From the NCBI GenBank assembly GCA_025093555.1, contig JAIWNF010000006.1, positions 682,001 through 746,000 on the forward strand: DNA of 64,000 nucleotides, in the 5' to 3' direction. This DNA is from Circinella umbellata (taxonomy: Eukaryota; Mucoromycota; Mucoromycetes; Mucorales; Lichtheimiaceae). A model generated the notes under the pieces. The model did not search any database. It saw nothing but the letters and a program-made list of their open reading frames with translations, and had not been told where the DNA came from. A program made the position numbers and the translations under genes. How positions within the stretch are numbered: the first letter of the stretch is position 1; each line of letters begins with the position of its first letter. Shown piece by piece: positions 37,901 to 51,154 of the stretch.

Positions 37901-39650
37901 CTATGATTTGCTAATCCATGCCTTTACTGTCGCTTTCCATCGTGTTTGACACGCTAATAAGACGCTTACAGGTTTGGTAATGGAAAGTGACCCACGCTTG
38001 TTAATATTATCATTATTACTGTTAGCCTCATTATTCTCGTTACTCTCATTACTACTGTAAAGCTGTTCTTTCCAATTATAAATCGATTCCGTAAAATAAG
38101 GTTTAGATTTCCTAGTAGTAGACTAATAAAATTAGAATAATAAAAAACATCGAAGAATATATTGAATCATTTTTTTAGTATATATAAACTGCATAAACTA
38201 TATAGCATACTTTATGCACGGGAAAAAAAACTTACATCCTGTCGAATCCTTCGTAACATTTGTTTAGAGCTCCAAGTGGCCAAATGAACTTTAGTATATT
38301 CTTCAAACACCGTAACAAATTTATCAGACACGGGGTCTATTGTATGATTCTTATTCGTTCGTTTCATCCGCGCTAGGACATTTAACTAGTAATATACATG
38401 ATCAATGTAAGTAGAATTCTCTTACATTAACACAAAGCACACAAACAGAACGACTAATTACCACAACTGTATGTAAAATAGCTAGACTTCGATCAACGTT
38501 GGTGTTATCGATTTTTGGAACCTTTTATATATATATATACATTAGTTATCTTTCTTCTAAAATAATCATAGTAATAGTAAAGTTATATCCGTGATTATTT
38601 ATAGTAAATACTTACATAATACTCATCTGCTTGTTGACAAAGATGATTTTGAATTAATCGAATATTATCAAAGTAACGAATGTATTTATTTGTTCTTGGA
38701 GCAACAGTCATGTATTTTGCTCGAACCGCAAATCGCTCTGTGTGTTTATGTTCATTACTGATGTAAATGACAAGTGGTATACAATTTGGATTGTTCTTTG
38801 CTAAATATTTCATTGTATCGATGGAGAGTCCTACACCCTTTTTAATACATATATAAGTTACACATCAACCAATCCATTCATCCATTGTCCAAACACTTTT
38901 TAGATTTAATCCAAACATGAATTGGGTTTACCTCAATAACCAAACTTTCTTTCCGTTCAATATATCCTTTCAACATCTTATCTAATGTATCTAACATCAA
39001 TTGGCTTTGTGCTTTATAACCATCAATGACTTTTTTATCGGGTAGATTTTCCCCGGCATGATAAGAAGATGCCCATAACACTTTTGATTTATGTTCCGGA
39101 TCAAAACTGCGTAACAAACTTCGTACATGATCTGTTGAAAGTACTGTTGTTATACCAATTCTGTAATAATGATAATAATCTTTAAGTAAACATTCAAGAA
39201 GAGAAAACAAAGAACGAGAAAAAATAATAATATCTATTTACCTATGAGCAAGTAAACTTGCTAGTGTAGACTTTCCAGTACCTGAAGTACCACCTAATAG
39301 GATACATACGGATTGCTGTCGGTGAACAATATACCAAGCAATCTCTAGATCGATTACAGGATTGGTATAACGAAATCGATTCAAGATCGTTTTTAAATTA
39401 TGTAAAAAATGATCCAGCTCAAAAGTTTGTTGTTGGTCACCAATACTACTATTAACATAATCTATATAAAGAAAGTTCTTTTTAGCCACCTTCCTTTTTC
39501 TGCTCCTCTATATTGAGAAGTTTTACCTAATATTTCTTGTATATGAGGGTGTTTCACACCGATAAAAGATAACATAAGTTGTAAATGATGCAAGTTGCAC
39601 AAAATAAGTTGTTGAGGATCATTAGGTGTCCGTATAGCGAACGATAACAT
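37901..39650 (-). CDS. 2-phosphoglycerate-kinase-like P-loop protein (LPA1-type domain)
   Basis: Seven exons, 39650-39527, 39461-39242, 39160-38932, 38837-38616, 38521-38462, 38385-38236 and 38122-37901, give 408 aa in one frame. The Walker A is GGTSGTGKSTLASLLAHR (about residues 96-115). It is followed by GITTVLSTDHVRSLLRSF, then ESLVIEGVGLSIDTM, a strand with CIPLVIYISNE, and VPKIDNTNVDRSLAILHTVV. This matches the archaeal 2-phosphoglycerate kinase / plant LPA1-type kinase domain. In plants such proteins affect phytate synthesis; the reaction in fungi is not settled. The C-terminal 75 residues are Ser/Asn-rich with a short basic end (TRWKATVKAW). Confidence 0.8.
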
Positions 39651-40577
39651 TGTAAAAAGGTACTCATTTCTCTGCCCACAGGGCAGTTGTCTTTATTATT
39701 AAGCAGGTAGGGAAAAGTGATAGGTTAAAAAAATAACAAAGTGAAGTTATATAATATTGAAAAACCATAGAGACGGAAAATCGGTTGCGAGATAATTTTG
39801 TTTTTTTCCTAGTTGACAGCAAATCTTAGTTTTTCTCCACTTTGAAAACCCTACTATAAAGTTTTATTTTTAAGTGAATACTCTAAGAGTATATCCTTTT
39901 ATAACAACTTTAATAATTTTTATTTCATTATTTTAATTTATTCCAATAACAAGCTACTCTCAACTGTGCTTAAGTCACACAACAACAACAACAACAAAAA
40001 AATTCACACATACCCATTTTGAGTTACTTAGAGCCACATGTACGGAGTAATTAATGAAACCATTATCAGAACAATCACAAACAACACTTATCCAAATAAA
40101 TATAAAAGATAGAGAAAAGTTTGTGTCCACCCTCACACGGAGGGCGATCAATTCATACTATCGATATTAGCAATCGCGCACCTAAAAAAAAGTTTATTAC
40201 AAAAAAGATACCTATATATATCATATAATATACTTTTGATTTGGATGACCCGAGTAATACTGTTTATCAAAAGTGGACCAATCGTATTAGTCGCTAAATA
40301 CTAGATCACAGTTGGTTTTTATAACTATAAGGGAATTTTGCCTTCCTTATACTGAATCACGCATAATATGTTAATAATCATAATAATAATCAATATAGAG
40401 AATTACTTTTTTTCCTCTCCAAATCCCTATCTTCTTTTTGCAAATCAAACAAAACAAAACAAAAAACATATAAATACTAACTTGTTTTTTTTTAAATCAT
40501 TCTTTTTCTTTATTACTTTTATCAGTTTTTTTTTTTTCCAATTCAAAATTTTCATATCATTATTTCAGTTTTAAATA
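39651..40577. other. Divergent intergenic region upstream of the kinase-like gene and GABA transaminase
   Basis: About 930 bp with no gene. CAA/ACA-rich patches (39976-40010) and T-rich runs before 40578 are seen. The promoters of both divergent genes must lie here. Confidence 0.45.
40469..40476 (+). promoter_or_regulatory. TATA box candidate for GABA transaminase
   Basis: TATAAATA lies 102 bp upstream of the ATG at 40578, in otherwise A- and T-rich sequence. The spacing leaves room for a short 5' leader. Confidence 0.45.
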
Positions 40578-42444
40578 ATGCTTGCTGCGCGTCGATTATT
40601 GATCTCTTCTGCTGCTAAGAAACGCTATTATGCTACTGCACAAGCTCTTGAAGAAACTACAGGTGGTGGTGATGCTCCTTTCTTTCCAAATGAACCATCA
40701 GGTCCATTCATGAAAACAACAGTTCCAGGACCTGAATCCAAGAGAATTATGAAACAATTGGATAATTATCAAGATACGCGATCTATGTTCTTTATAGCTG
40801 GTAGGTGGAAAAATTATGTCAAAAAAAATTTTTTTTTTTGGTCATTACTGTATTCTTTTAAATAACTATAAACGGACTCACACACTACTGGTGTAACCAA
40901 AAACAAAAACACGAAAAAAAAATATGAAACATCTTCATACTAACAAGTTTTATTATTTTTATTATTATTAAAAGATTTCGAAAAATCCATTGGAAATTAT
41001 ATTATGGATGCTGATGGCAATTCTATGTTGGATGTATTTGCTCAAATCGCATCTATTCCTATTGGTTATAATAATCCTGCTTTTCTTAACTTGGCAAAAG
41101 ACCCTGCATTCCAAACTGCACTTGCAAATAGGTAAAGTATTTTTTTTCCCTCCTCCTTTTCCCTCTTTATTGGAATTTTAAAAAGAAAATTGAATAATGA
41201 CTTATTAATTGGTTAACAAACGATTTTATCTACCCATTATTGTAGAGCTGCCCTTGGTGTGAGCCCTAATAAAGATTGGGTTGATTCAGTGGAAAAAGCA
41301 TTCATGCGTGTGGCCCCTGCGGGTATGTCAAATGTTTTCACAGTCATGTGTGGATCATGTGCTAATGAAAATGCGTTCAAGACTGCATTTATGTACAAGG
41401 CGGCTAAGCGACGTGGTGATAAAGATTTTTCATTAAACGAGTTACAATCTTGTATGAACAATCAAGCACCCGGTTCACCCGACATGAGTATTCTTAGTTT
41501 CTCTCATGGATTCCATGGTCGTTTATTTGGTTCATTGGCAGCTACTGCCAGTAAAGCCATTCATAAAGTGGATATTCCTGCTTTCAACTGGCCCAAGGCT
41601 CCTTTCCCTGAACTTCGGTATCCTCAACATTTACATCAAGATTATAATCAACAAATGGAACAACAATCATTACATGAAGTGGAGCAGTTATTGAATAAAC
41701 ATGATGTTGCAGCTATCGTTGTGGAACCAATTCAATCCGAAGGTGGTGATAACCACGGTAAGTAATACTTTACTTATTTGTTATCTATCTATCCATATTG
41801 GGTATAAGGGGGTGTCATGAGCAAATGAAAGAGAGAATAAAATAAAAGCTCTAACATTGATATATGTATATATTTTAGCATCACCTCACTTTTTCCGTCA
41901 ATTACAAGCTATTTGTAAAAAAAATGATATTTTATTCATCGTCGATGAAGTTCAAACTGGTGTTGGAGCCACTGGTACATTTTGGGCCCACGAAGCCTGG
42001 GATTTACCCACTTCTCCCGATATGGTGACATTTTCCAAGAAGTTCCAAGCCGCCGGATTTTATCTGAACCAGCGTTTGCGTCCCACACAACCTTATCGTT
42101 TATACAACACATGGATGGGTGACCCAGTACGTGCTATGCAAGCTGCTGCCATTGTGAATGAAATTCAAGATAAACAATTATTGGATAATGTCAAGAGTGT
42201 TGGAAATTATCTTCAACAACACTTGAATGATAATCGTAAACTTGGGTCTGTCCGTGGTCAAGGTGCTTTTATTGCTTTTGATTTGGAGTCTCCCAAAAAG
42301 AGAGATCAATTCTTAACTGATATGCGTCAATTGGGTGTAAATGTGGGTGGATGTGGTGACAAGACTGTACGTTTACGACCTATGTTAACCTTCCAAAAAC
42401 ATCACGCTGATATTTTACTTGACACTATGGAACGTGCTTTATGA
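40578..42444 (+). CDS. UGA1: 4-aminobutyrate (GABA) transaminase, mitochondrial type
   Basis: Four exons, 40578-40800, 40975-41131, 41246-41757 and 41879-42444, give 485 aa. The enzyme transfers the amino group of GABA to 2-oxoglutarate with PLP, giving succinate semialdehyde (GABA shunt). A presequence-like MLAARRLLISSAAKKRYYAT is present. Motifs are GNYIMDADGNSMLDVFAQIA, VMCGSCANENAFK, SILSFSHGFHGRLFGSLAAT, AAIVVEPIQSEGGDNH, FIVDEVQTGVGATGTFWAHE and VTFSKKFQAAGFY, with the PLP lysine in the SKK segment. YNTWMGDP and VRGQGAFIAFDLE follow. The frame is intact. The presequence suggests mitochondria, although yeast Uga1 is cytosolic. Confidence 0.94.
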
Positions 42445-42713
42445 AATAATAATAAAGATTTTCTTTTTCATCGTTACTAAAATCCGCTTTTTTTTTTCTT
42501 GACGTTCCATTATTATTTTTAATTTCTGGTTAATCTCTATAAAGGGATAAAACTTAGCAGCATGGTCAATTATGCGTTGTTTCATTGGATTCAATTAACT
42601 GAAGCTGAGAATTATTTTGGCATGATTTAAAATACAAGCAGTTAGTTTTTTTATTTATTTTCTCTCTCTTTCTCCCTTTCTTATTAGTTTTTTTTTTTTT
42701 TTGTATTTTTGAC

Positions 42714-45700
42714 ATGGAGAGCGAACTACGCCAGCGAAAGCGGCTGGAAAGTGAACCACACGAAGCAGAGGGTTCAAAATTAATACATGACATAGAAGAA
42801 AAAGAAAAAGACAAAAAGTTAGAAACGCGTTCATTATTACAAGATCGTACATTAAGTTGGAAAGACGTGATAATAGCTTTAGGATTAGCTGTTTTAGCTA
42901 TTCCTATTCGGTTAGCTTCTTTGGATGAACCTCACGAAGTTGTGTAAGTTTATTCACCATGTTATTATTGTGTATAGTACTAATGAAATTTGAAATGGAT
43001 TTGTGGGTGAAATTCGTGTTTTTTTATTTAGCTTCGATGAAGTACACTTTGGCTCATTTGCAAACAAATATATTAAACAGACTTTTTTTTTCGATGTACA
43101 TCCTCCTGTGAGTTTTAAGCAAATAATTTGGATATTCGTTGGAAATAGAAAAGAAAAAGTGGTTGGTTTAGTAATGAAAGCTGACTTTTTTTTTTTTTAA
43201 CAAAATAAGCTGGCAAAAATGCTCATTGCCCTCGCAGGTCGAGCGGCTGGATACGATGGCAACTTTGATTTTAGCAAGATTGGAAAGTATGTTTTGAAAG
43301 GAGGAATTATAAAAAGAAAAACAGAGGGCCAAGGTGGACATATATATTAATTTATTGCTTTAGTGATTATACTGTTGAAGACGTACCTTATGTCGCGATG
43401 CGAAGTGTAGGTGCTCACCTTGGATTATTAATGATACCCATGATATATATGACATTACGTCAAAGTGGGATTTCGATCCATGCTTCTGTATTTGCTGGTT
43501 TAATGTTGTGCTATGGTAAATATTGATAAAAAAAAAGAAGAAAACAAATTAAATTGTGAATTACGCTAAATTGAGACCTAAAAAAAAATAGAAAATAGTA
43601 TGGTAGCAAATAATCGTCTTATTTTATTGGATGCACCACTTTTATTTTTTACTGCTTTGACTATTCTTTGTTGGACTCGGTTTTTTAATGAAAGTTCAAG
43701 GTAAAAAAAAAGAGAAAGAAAAAAATGAAGGGGTCACTTAAACGACTTTTTGGAAAGGATGAAAGATAATAATTTTTAATTCATTATACTTATATCCATT
43801 TAGACCATTTGGGCGTAAATGGTGGTTTTGGCTTGCATTGACAGGAATAAGTCTTGGTCTTACTGTTAGTTGTAAATGGGTCGGTTTGTTTACAATAGCC
43901 ACAATTGGTGTTTCAACGATCCGGGATTTATGGCGGATATTGGGCGATTTGCATGTATCCAAGGTAAATCTTTAAATTGATCTTTTCATTTTTTTTTTTT
44001 TTGGCTGCCATTGCTATTGTATTTATGAGTTTTACGAATATATTCATTATGATCGCGTTGATAGAAAGCATATACGAATCATGTTTTAGCTCGTATTCTT
44101 TGCTTGATCATTATACCAGTATCCATCTACATCAGCGTATTTTATATTCATTTCCTTGCGCTTCCTTTGTCGGGTGATGGTGATGCACATATGTCAGCTT
44201 CATTCCAACATTCATTGATTGGACATGAAATTCCGGATAGTCCGATCGATATTGCATACGGATCCAAGATCACTGTACGACATTTAGCAACCAATGGTGG
44301 ATACTTACATTCGCACGTATCCGCATATCCTCAAGGCAGTAAACGTAAGCTTTTTGTGTCACATGCCTTTTTTGAGTTTACCGAACTTTTGCAATCAGAA
44401 ATCATGGAAAAAAAAACTTAAAATTATTATTATTATTACTATTATTATAGAACAACAAGTAACTTTATATCCATACCGAGATGAAAATAATTGGTGGGTC
44501 ATTCGTAAATTAAATAGTACTTTGGAAAAAGATAACGAACCAGCAGATGTTTTGGGATCCGATGGTAAAACATGGATTCAATATATTCGACATGGTGATA
44601 TCATTCGACTCGAACATTTGAATACAAGTCCTCGTAAATTACATAGTCATGATGAATCAGCACCCATGACGGATGTTGAATACCATAAAGAAGTGAGTGC
44701 TTATGGTTTCCCGGATTTTGAAGGTGATGCCAATGATTTTTGGCGTGTTGAAATTGAAGGTGGTAAAGAAGGAGATCAATTACAAACATTACGTTCGAAA
44801 TTCCGTTTATTCCATGCTTTACAATCATGTTCCCTGTTTTCGCATCCGGTACAATTACCTGATTGGGGTTTTGGTCAACAAGAAGTGACATGTATTCAGA
44901 ATGGGAAAAAACCTAAGACGTTATGGATGATTGAAGAGTCTTCAAATGATCTTTGTAAGTTCCTCCCTTTGTATATTCTTGATGTCGTTTATTTTGTGTA
45001 AAGATGGTTAAAACTTACCTAAATGTGATAATTTTTCTATACATGTATATAGTACCTGAAAATTCAAAATTAGTTAATTATCAAGTACCAGGTTTTTGGA
45101 GCAAGTTTATCGAACTTCACAAAAGAATGTGGGAAGCTAACGAGGATTTAATTCAATCACATCCATTCGAATCGCGTCCTTCTTCATGGCCAATGTTACG
45201 CAGTGGTATTTCATTCTGGACGACACCGGATCGACATATCTATTTTCTTGGAAATCCTGTTGTTTATTGGGCAACGACTATCGCTATTTTTACATTTATT
45301 ATTTTATGGACTTTCTTTCAACTTCGAGGCAAACGTGGTTATAGCGACCAGTACCAAGGTAACGTAGTACTTTTTTTTTATATAGAATTACCATGGAAAC
45401 TTACAAAAGAGGGGGGAAAAAAACTAAACGTTTATTATATACTATTAGGTCGCCGAGAATTTTATGAAAACACAGGTGGATTTTATTTGATGGGATGGTG
45501 GATGCATTATTTCCCATTTTATCTTATGAACCGCCAATTATTTCTGCATCACTATTTACCATCCTTATATTTTGCCATTATGGTTTTCGCTGTAGGTGTT
45601 GATTTGGCATTAACCAAATTTTCTTCTCGGGGTCGTGTTCTTGCTATTGTGATTATGTCATGTGCTATTATATCTGTTTATCGAGAATTTGAACCTTTGA

Positions 45701-45945
45701 CGTATGGTAAAGCTTGGACTCGGGAACGATGTGAAGCGAATCAATGGTTGGATACCTGGAAATTTAACTGTGAAAAATACCCTATCGTTGGAGATCTTAG
45801 GGCGACTGCCCCAAAGAAAGAAAAAGTGGTTGTTTTAGATGAGGATGGTAATATTGTGGGTGATAATACGATGGCTGAATCATTGTTACATAATGATGAA
45901 ATGAATGTTTTTGCTAATAAGGAAGAATTGGAAATAGAAATTTAA
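42714..45945 (+). CDS. Dolichyl-phosphate-mannose:protein O-mannosyltransferase (PMT family, probably PMT1 type)
   Basis: Ten exons, 42714-42943, 43032-43107, 43210-43286, 43364-43515, 43592-43700, 43804-43963, 44065-44344, 44451-44954, 45053-45358 and 45449-45945, give 796 aa. The GT39 signature VFDEVHFGSFANKYI with FFFDVHPPLAKM lies at about residues 77-110 and holds the catalytic Asp-Glu. GYDGNFDFSKIG and VPYVAMRSVG follow as in PMT1-type enzymes. ENSMVANNRLILLDAPL and SCKWVGLFT are further family marks. A MIR region covers about 320-520 (RHLATNGGYLHSHVSAYP, VTLYPYRDENNWWVIRK), and membrane segments with GWWMHYFPFYLMNRQLFLHH follow. It adds mannose to Ser/Thr of secreted proteins in the ER. 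The sub-family call is inference. The exon 7 start at 44065 was picked because the nearer tag gives a stop. Confidence 0.92.
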
Positions 45946-46881
45946 TAATGATATGGAATTGTAAAATATATATAATTTATATGGAACCAAAAAAAAAATA
46001 TTACATTTTCTTCAACGCACGATGTGTGATGAAATTCTTATTGGAAAGCTCCTAGAATTTTTTAAATATCCTAATGAAGAGTTTGATCAATGGTTTAATT
46101 AAACACTAATTTAATACGGAATTCATTTATGTTAAATGTACTGTCTTGAAGAGAGTGCTCAGTATAAAAGATAATAATGATATTATTCGAATAAAGTCGA
46201 GGAAGTTCACAAAGTTGGTTCAAAATTTATTATAATGACGATACATAAGAAACTCGTAACAATAATTCGACTAGCTTAGATATTTGTAATTTGCATTCAA
46301 CGCACTGATATGATTGCTTCATGTATCACATCTAAAGTCATTCTGCTAATACTTGACTACGGGCTTGATGTTATCGCTGTCGATCATTGTCTTTGGCGCT
46401 ACTATCGGGTATAAGAAACAAAACACCTTCGAAACACTGATTCCCGGCAACCTGTGCGACTAGTAAATGCAGTTCCTTAGTCATTAAATGCTAAACCCTT
46501 ATCTATTGGATGTGGAGAGCATAGCTACCTTACAAGTTTGGATGAGCATTTCACAGAGAAGTATAGCGAAATATTGTATTTGAAAATATGGATGCCTTGT
46601 AACCCATATGAAAACGAGTTTGCAGGACTTGTGCACTCGTACACGAAAAATAAAGTCGTAATTTGATTGGATCATTTTAACAGCCAGAAGATGATTGGTT
46701 GTACCTTTTTTTTCCAATTTATCCGCTGTCTTCTTTAGAATCAAAGAGGTGTTGTCTGTGGGGACCAATGACCGTCCTCGTAGGTCGCCGAATAAACTTT
46801 TTTTAGAAAGGGGCTGAAAAAAAATGTTTTTTTTTTCTTTTTTCTCTTTTTAATTTCAATCTTCAATAAAAGCAATTAACC
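45946..46881. other. Intergenic
   Basis: About 930 bp with no gene that can be supported. A T-rich stretch at 46820-46850 precedes the small zinc-finger gene and may belong to its 5' region. Confidence 0.45.
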
Positions 46882-47497
46882 ATGGGCAACGTTAGTATAT
46901 TATTATGCTCGAGAACAATCGAATAAAAAAAATTATAGATTAGTTTTTAACTCATTTGTATGTTCATATTTTATTCAGGGAGCTAAAGCACAAATGAAGC
47001 GCGAACGTAACGCTAAGGACGCAAAGAAGGGTCCTACTTCTCAACTTAAAGCGGTAAAATATTCGATTTTAGAATGAAGAAAGAGAAAAGGACTTTTGAA
47101 GAGAGAATCGAAAAAGAAAAGGGAAAGAGGTATAGAAAAAAATAATTGTTCAGGTTTACTAATCTAATATATAACGATATAGAACAATGCCGCCAAGAAC
47201 ATTGTTTGCAAGACTTGTTTTCAAACCTTTTTAACTACTGCCAGTGAAAAATTGTAATTAGAATTTCTTTATTGCATAAGATATCAGTCAAGTCAATGAA
47301 TAGAATGAAACTAATAATGGATAATGATAATAGGTTATTACAACATGCTGATAGTAAGCACAGCAAGACTGTAAAGGAATGTTTCCCAGGTAAGAAATAA
47401 AGAAATGATTGATTGAATTGGATTGGATTGGATTAGAGAAAGTGTTAGGAAAGAGAAACTAATCATTACTTTTATAATAGACTTTACTCCCAAATAA
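46882..47497 (+). CDS. Small zinc-finger protein, At2g23090/ZNF706-like, 75 aa
   Basis: Five small exons, 46882-46890, 46979-47053, 47183-47253, 47334-47389 and 47481-47497, join in phase to 75 aa, the usual family length. The protein starts MGNGAKAQMKRERNAKDAKK (basic 4F5/SERF-like part). A C2H2-type finger follows with VCKTCFQTF and LLQHADSKHSK, and the end is CFPDFTPK. The first coding exon is only nine nucleotides (Met-Gly-Asn). Each single exon is too short to be noticed as an open frame. The family is widespread and abundant in eukaryotes. Its function is poorly defined; the human member ZNF706 has been linked to stem-cell exit and protein aggregation. Confidence 0.88.
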
Positions 47498-50400
47498 GCG
47501 ACAACAATCAGTTGATCCACTTGCATAATACAGCTATACCTCATAATTTTTTACTACTACTCATATTATCATTATTAAAAAAAAAGCTTTTTTATAGCTC
47601 CCATTTAATTTTTTTTATATATTTTTGGTTTTTTTTTAATGCAAAAAAAAAAGAAGCTTGTTAGGTAAAAGTATATGCTTATACGATAGAAGAATTGAAT
47701 AAGGGGAAATGATTGGTGAATAAATAGTTTGATAGGATTTTATGTTTTAATTTGATGTAAAATAATAAATAAAAAATGGGTATATATCTCTTGCTTGTAT
47801 TGTGTTTTTGTCTATAAATCATGTCTTAAATTTGACATTTGTCATTGCGTTGATAGTATTCATACTACATATATTTTTGCGAAATTATCATCTCACGCCT
47901 GCTTTTTGATATTTTATTTACTATCCAACAGTCTGTAAAGTGAAAGATGGGAAATAGGTTTTCTTAAAACGAACTCTTGTAATGGTATGTAGATAAGAAT
48001 AGTTCTTCGGATGAGTTTCCATTACTTCAATGCATAAGAAAGAAGAGGAATAAGTCACTTATAAATATTACAAATAATTTTAACAGTAAGAAGAAAGGCG
48101 TAACTACCTGAAATTCTGCCACTGTTTATGTATATATATTGAAATACATAATAGACGGTTTGTCGTTTCAACCTATGGCACCAGCCACGTGTAACACAAA
48201 ATGCTGCTGATAAAGCAACGTGTGTGGCTTTGGTAACCATCTTTTGTACCATTACATATACATGAAGGGGAAAAAATAATATGTACATGCATCATATTTA
48301 TCCTTCTTCTTATTCTTTATTATAAAATGCCTCAAATTAGAAGCTTGAATAGAAGAAAAGTGAAGCCATGTGCATGTCATATATCATTCTTAAGCTTCTA
48401 TTATTTTTTATATGTATACTCGATTGTTTACTTGATGTAATATTGATCTATTTTAAGAAGAAAACATTTAGTGATGTAATAAGTAGTAGCGGATAATCTT
48501 TTAGAATGACGGAGTGCTACGTAGAAGGGAAAGAAGATTTGACATTTAAGAAACTTCTTGTTTTTTTAACTTTAAGATGGTGAGTGATATTTTAAACCTG
48601 TTCCCCTGAACATAGTTTGGTTCCCTGTCACAACGTCACTTTGATCATCATCAACGTCAAGTTGATAAACCCCGCAGTTGCTAATCCAACGAACAGAAAC
48701 AAATAGTAAATATTATGCGGATCTCTTCTAGAACTGAGCGGGAAAAGTTTTCAAGTATTATAAATATAATTTATAAAAGTGTGCCCAATAATAATAATCA
48801 GTAGTAAACCTAATAATAACCCCATAAAAGTACTAATTTGCCGCGGTATACGGAGAGTTTATAGTTACTGTTGTGCTTTTTCTTCTGTTTCTGGTAGTTT
48901 GCCCACATCTTAGGCAATGATACAGCTTCACATTGCAAAACATCCAAACATTAACCAATGGTGCACGTTGATGATTTACTTTTTGTCTTCCTTTTTCGCA
49001 GCATAATTATTATTACGTGATACAATGGCATTGAAGGGAATAATAATCAATATTTACACAAATCTCAAAATTAATAGATACTGTACAGGGTGTGCTACCC
49101 TCTTAAATGTATGTTGGATCATGATATACATTTGTGCAATGCGCCATTGCTTACAGGTTGCGCATCTCTCATTAATTCCGTGCGCAAAAATATTCACATG
49201 ATGAATCAATTGAAGGGAATAAACTGTTGGTAAACCCCATCTATTTAATTATACCACTGATATACATTGGATCTTCCACAAAATAGAAATTATATAATGA
49301 TTGTGATAGTATCAGTATAACGACCAACGGATCCATGTCGCTTCATTGCTGTATTATAATTATTTATACTTTTGTATCTATAATAAAAGGTGTAGTTGCA
49401 CATGTTTTCCACAAAAGTATAAAGGATTTCTTTTTTTATAAAAAAAAGCTTAAAGTGTTCCTACATTTTGCGGAGTTTCTTATCAACATTTCATAGATGT
49501 ACTCTGGGTCCCTGACTTTTATGTCAAAGAACATTAACTTCCATAAGTAAGTAACCGTGGTTATCTTGGGATGATACGATTGATATCGTATCTGTTCATT
49601 TCAACTTTTCAAAGTGCAAAACAAATATAAAATATAAAATTTACTTTATTTTGGGTTCCACAATTTTCATTGATCTTTTAGTATAATTTTATCTGAAAGA
49701 AGGTTAATCTCTTCTCTATTTTATTTTTTCATCACAGATAACACGTATTTTTACGCGAAAAGTTAATAATGATAAATCGAAAAAGGGAAAATGGAGGTGG
49801 TACCAAGAGAGGCTAAAATCATCCAAAGTTATCAAAATTAATACTCTTTAGATTCTATTTGTGTTTCCTAGTTACTAACAAAATGATCAAATAAGGAAAG
49901 TCAAGTATAAAAAAACCAAATTGTTCTTTTTCTTTGGAGAAAAGAAAAAAAAAAGGAGTGTAATTGGCATTTTAAATCGTGGAAGTCGTTAAACAAAACA
50001 AATGTTCTTGATTTTCTATAAAGCATTCATTTCTTGATATAAGAGAAATACAACTATATTAGGATTTAAAACACGAGAAAAGATAAAATTGAGGAGAACT
50101 TTTTTATTGTTAGGTATTTTTTTTTATTGTAAATGGTAATAATCCGTAAACCGCGCCCTTTTTTTAAAAAATTTATTTTATTTTTTACACATGTTCCAAC
50201 ATCTTTCAGTCAATTACATATTAATTCATCAACAGAAAAAAATAACCTTTTTTTTACGCGGATCTCATGAAATAAAAACATCAAAGCATCGTTTTTCCTT
50301 TTTTTAAAAAAAATTAAAAGTTATTACATAGACAATGATCAAGGTAACCAACACCCATAAAGAGTTTAACTCTCGGCAATTAATTGATGCATGATTATAC

Positions 50401-51154
50401 TTACAAAATATCTGATTATAATAAGCCGAAAACAGGCGGAGCGTAACATGTTTTCAAACAAAATTGAAACTTTGCTCAGTGGAACTAAAATGGGAGTGCA
50501 TATGCACTTTGTGTTGTATTAAGAAATATAATACCCTAAGCCCATCAATTCAATTCTAAAACAGTATTGAATATACAGAAAACTACATGTGTATTTGTTT
50601 AGATCATGACAACAAATATTTCATGTTATATTTATCACAGTAGCCGTTGATTTCTTGCGTAAGTGTGTTAATTTTTTTGTTGTAGCAATTTGCAGTATGT
50701 GTCGCTATCAGCTCTTGTTACCTTTTTTTTTTTAAACTTTTCGCGCTTATACCAAAAATACTTCCTCAATTCCCGTGGCTCGTGCAACACGACTCCGGTC
50801 AATTGACGAGATGGTTTATTCCTGGAATTCAATGAGTTACACAGATATTCCAAAATAAGCTCACATAGCCCACAATAACAATATAATACAAAAAAAGTTG
50901 TTGTCCGTTTTTCTATTTAAAGATCCAAAACTTTTTAAAAGTCGGGCGCATATCTGTTTTGTTTATTTATTTAGTTGCTCTAAAAATCAACACCACTTCG
51001 CCACTCATTTTTATATTTTCTAAAAATACAAAATCTATTTTGTATAAATACTGCCCCTTTTTTGCAATTCATTACTGTCCTCCATTAACTCTCATTTTTC
51101 TTTTTAACCCACAATAATTATAATAGTAATATCAATAATAATCATAGTCGAATA
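47498..51154. other. Gene-poor 3.6-kb stretch
   Basis: No gene can be supported. A minus-strand frame from ATG 48240 (MVTKATHVALSAAFCVTRGW, then KRQTVYY) has a start reminiscent of small mitochondrial complex I subunits. I could not find a continuing exon, so I do not call it. Short T and A runs are frequent, and nothing repeat-like stands out. The last 100 bp hold the chitin deacetylase promoter. Confidence 0.4.
51043..51050 (+). promoter_or_regulatory. TATA box candidate for chitin deacetylase
   Basis: TATAAATA lies 105 bp upstream of the ATG at 51155 and is followed by a CT-rich stretch, a common arrangement in strongly expressed fungal genes. Confidence 0.55.

Noticed and set aside
48055..48240. 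Possible small mitochondrial complex I subunit starting MVTKATHV
   Set aside because: Only the first 30 residues look plausible and no continuing exon with family features was found.
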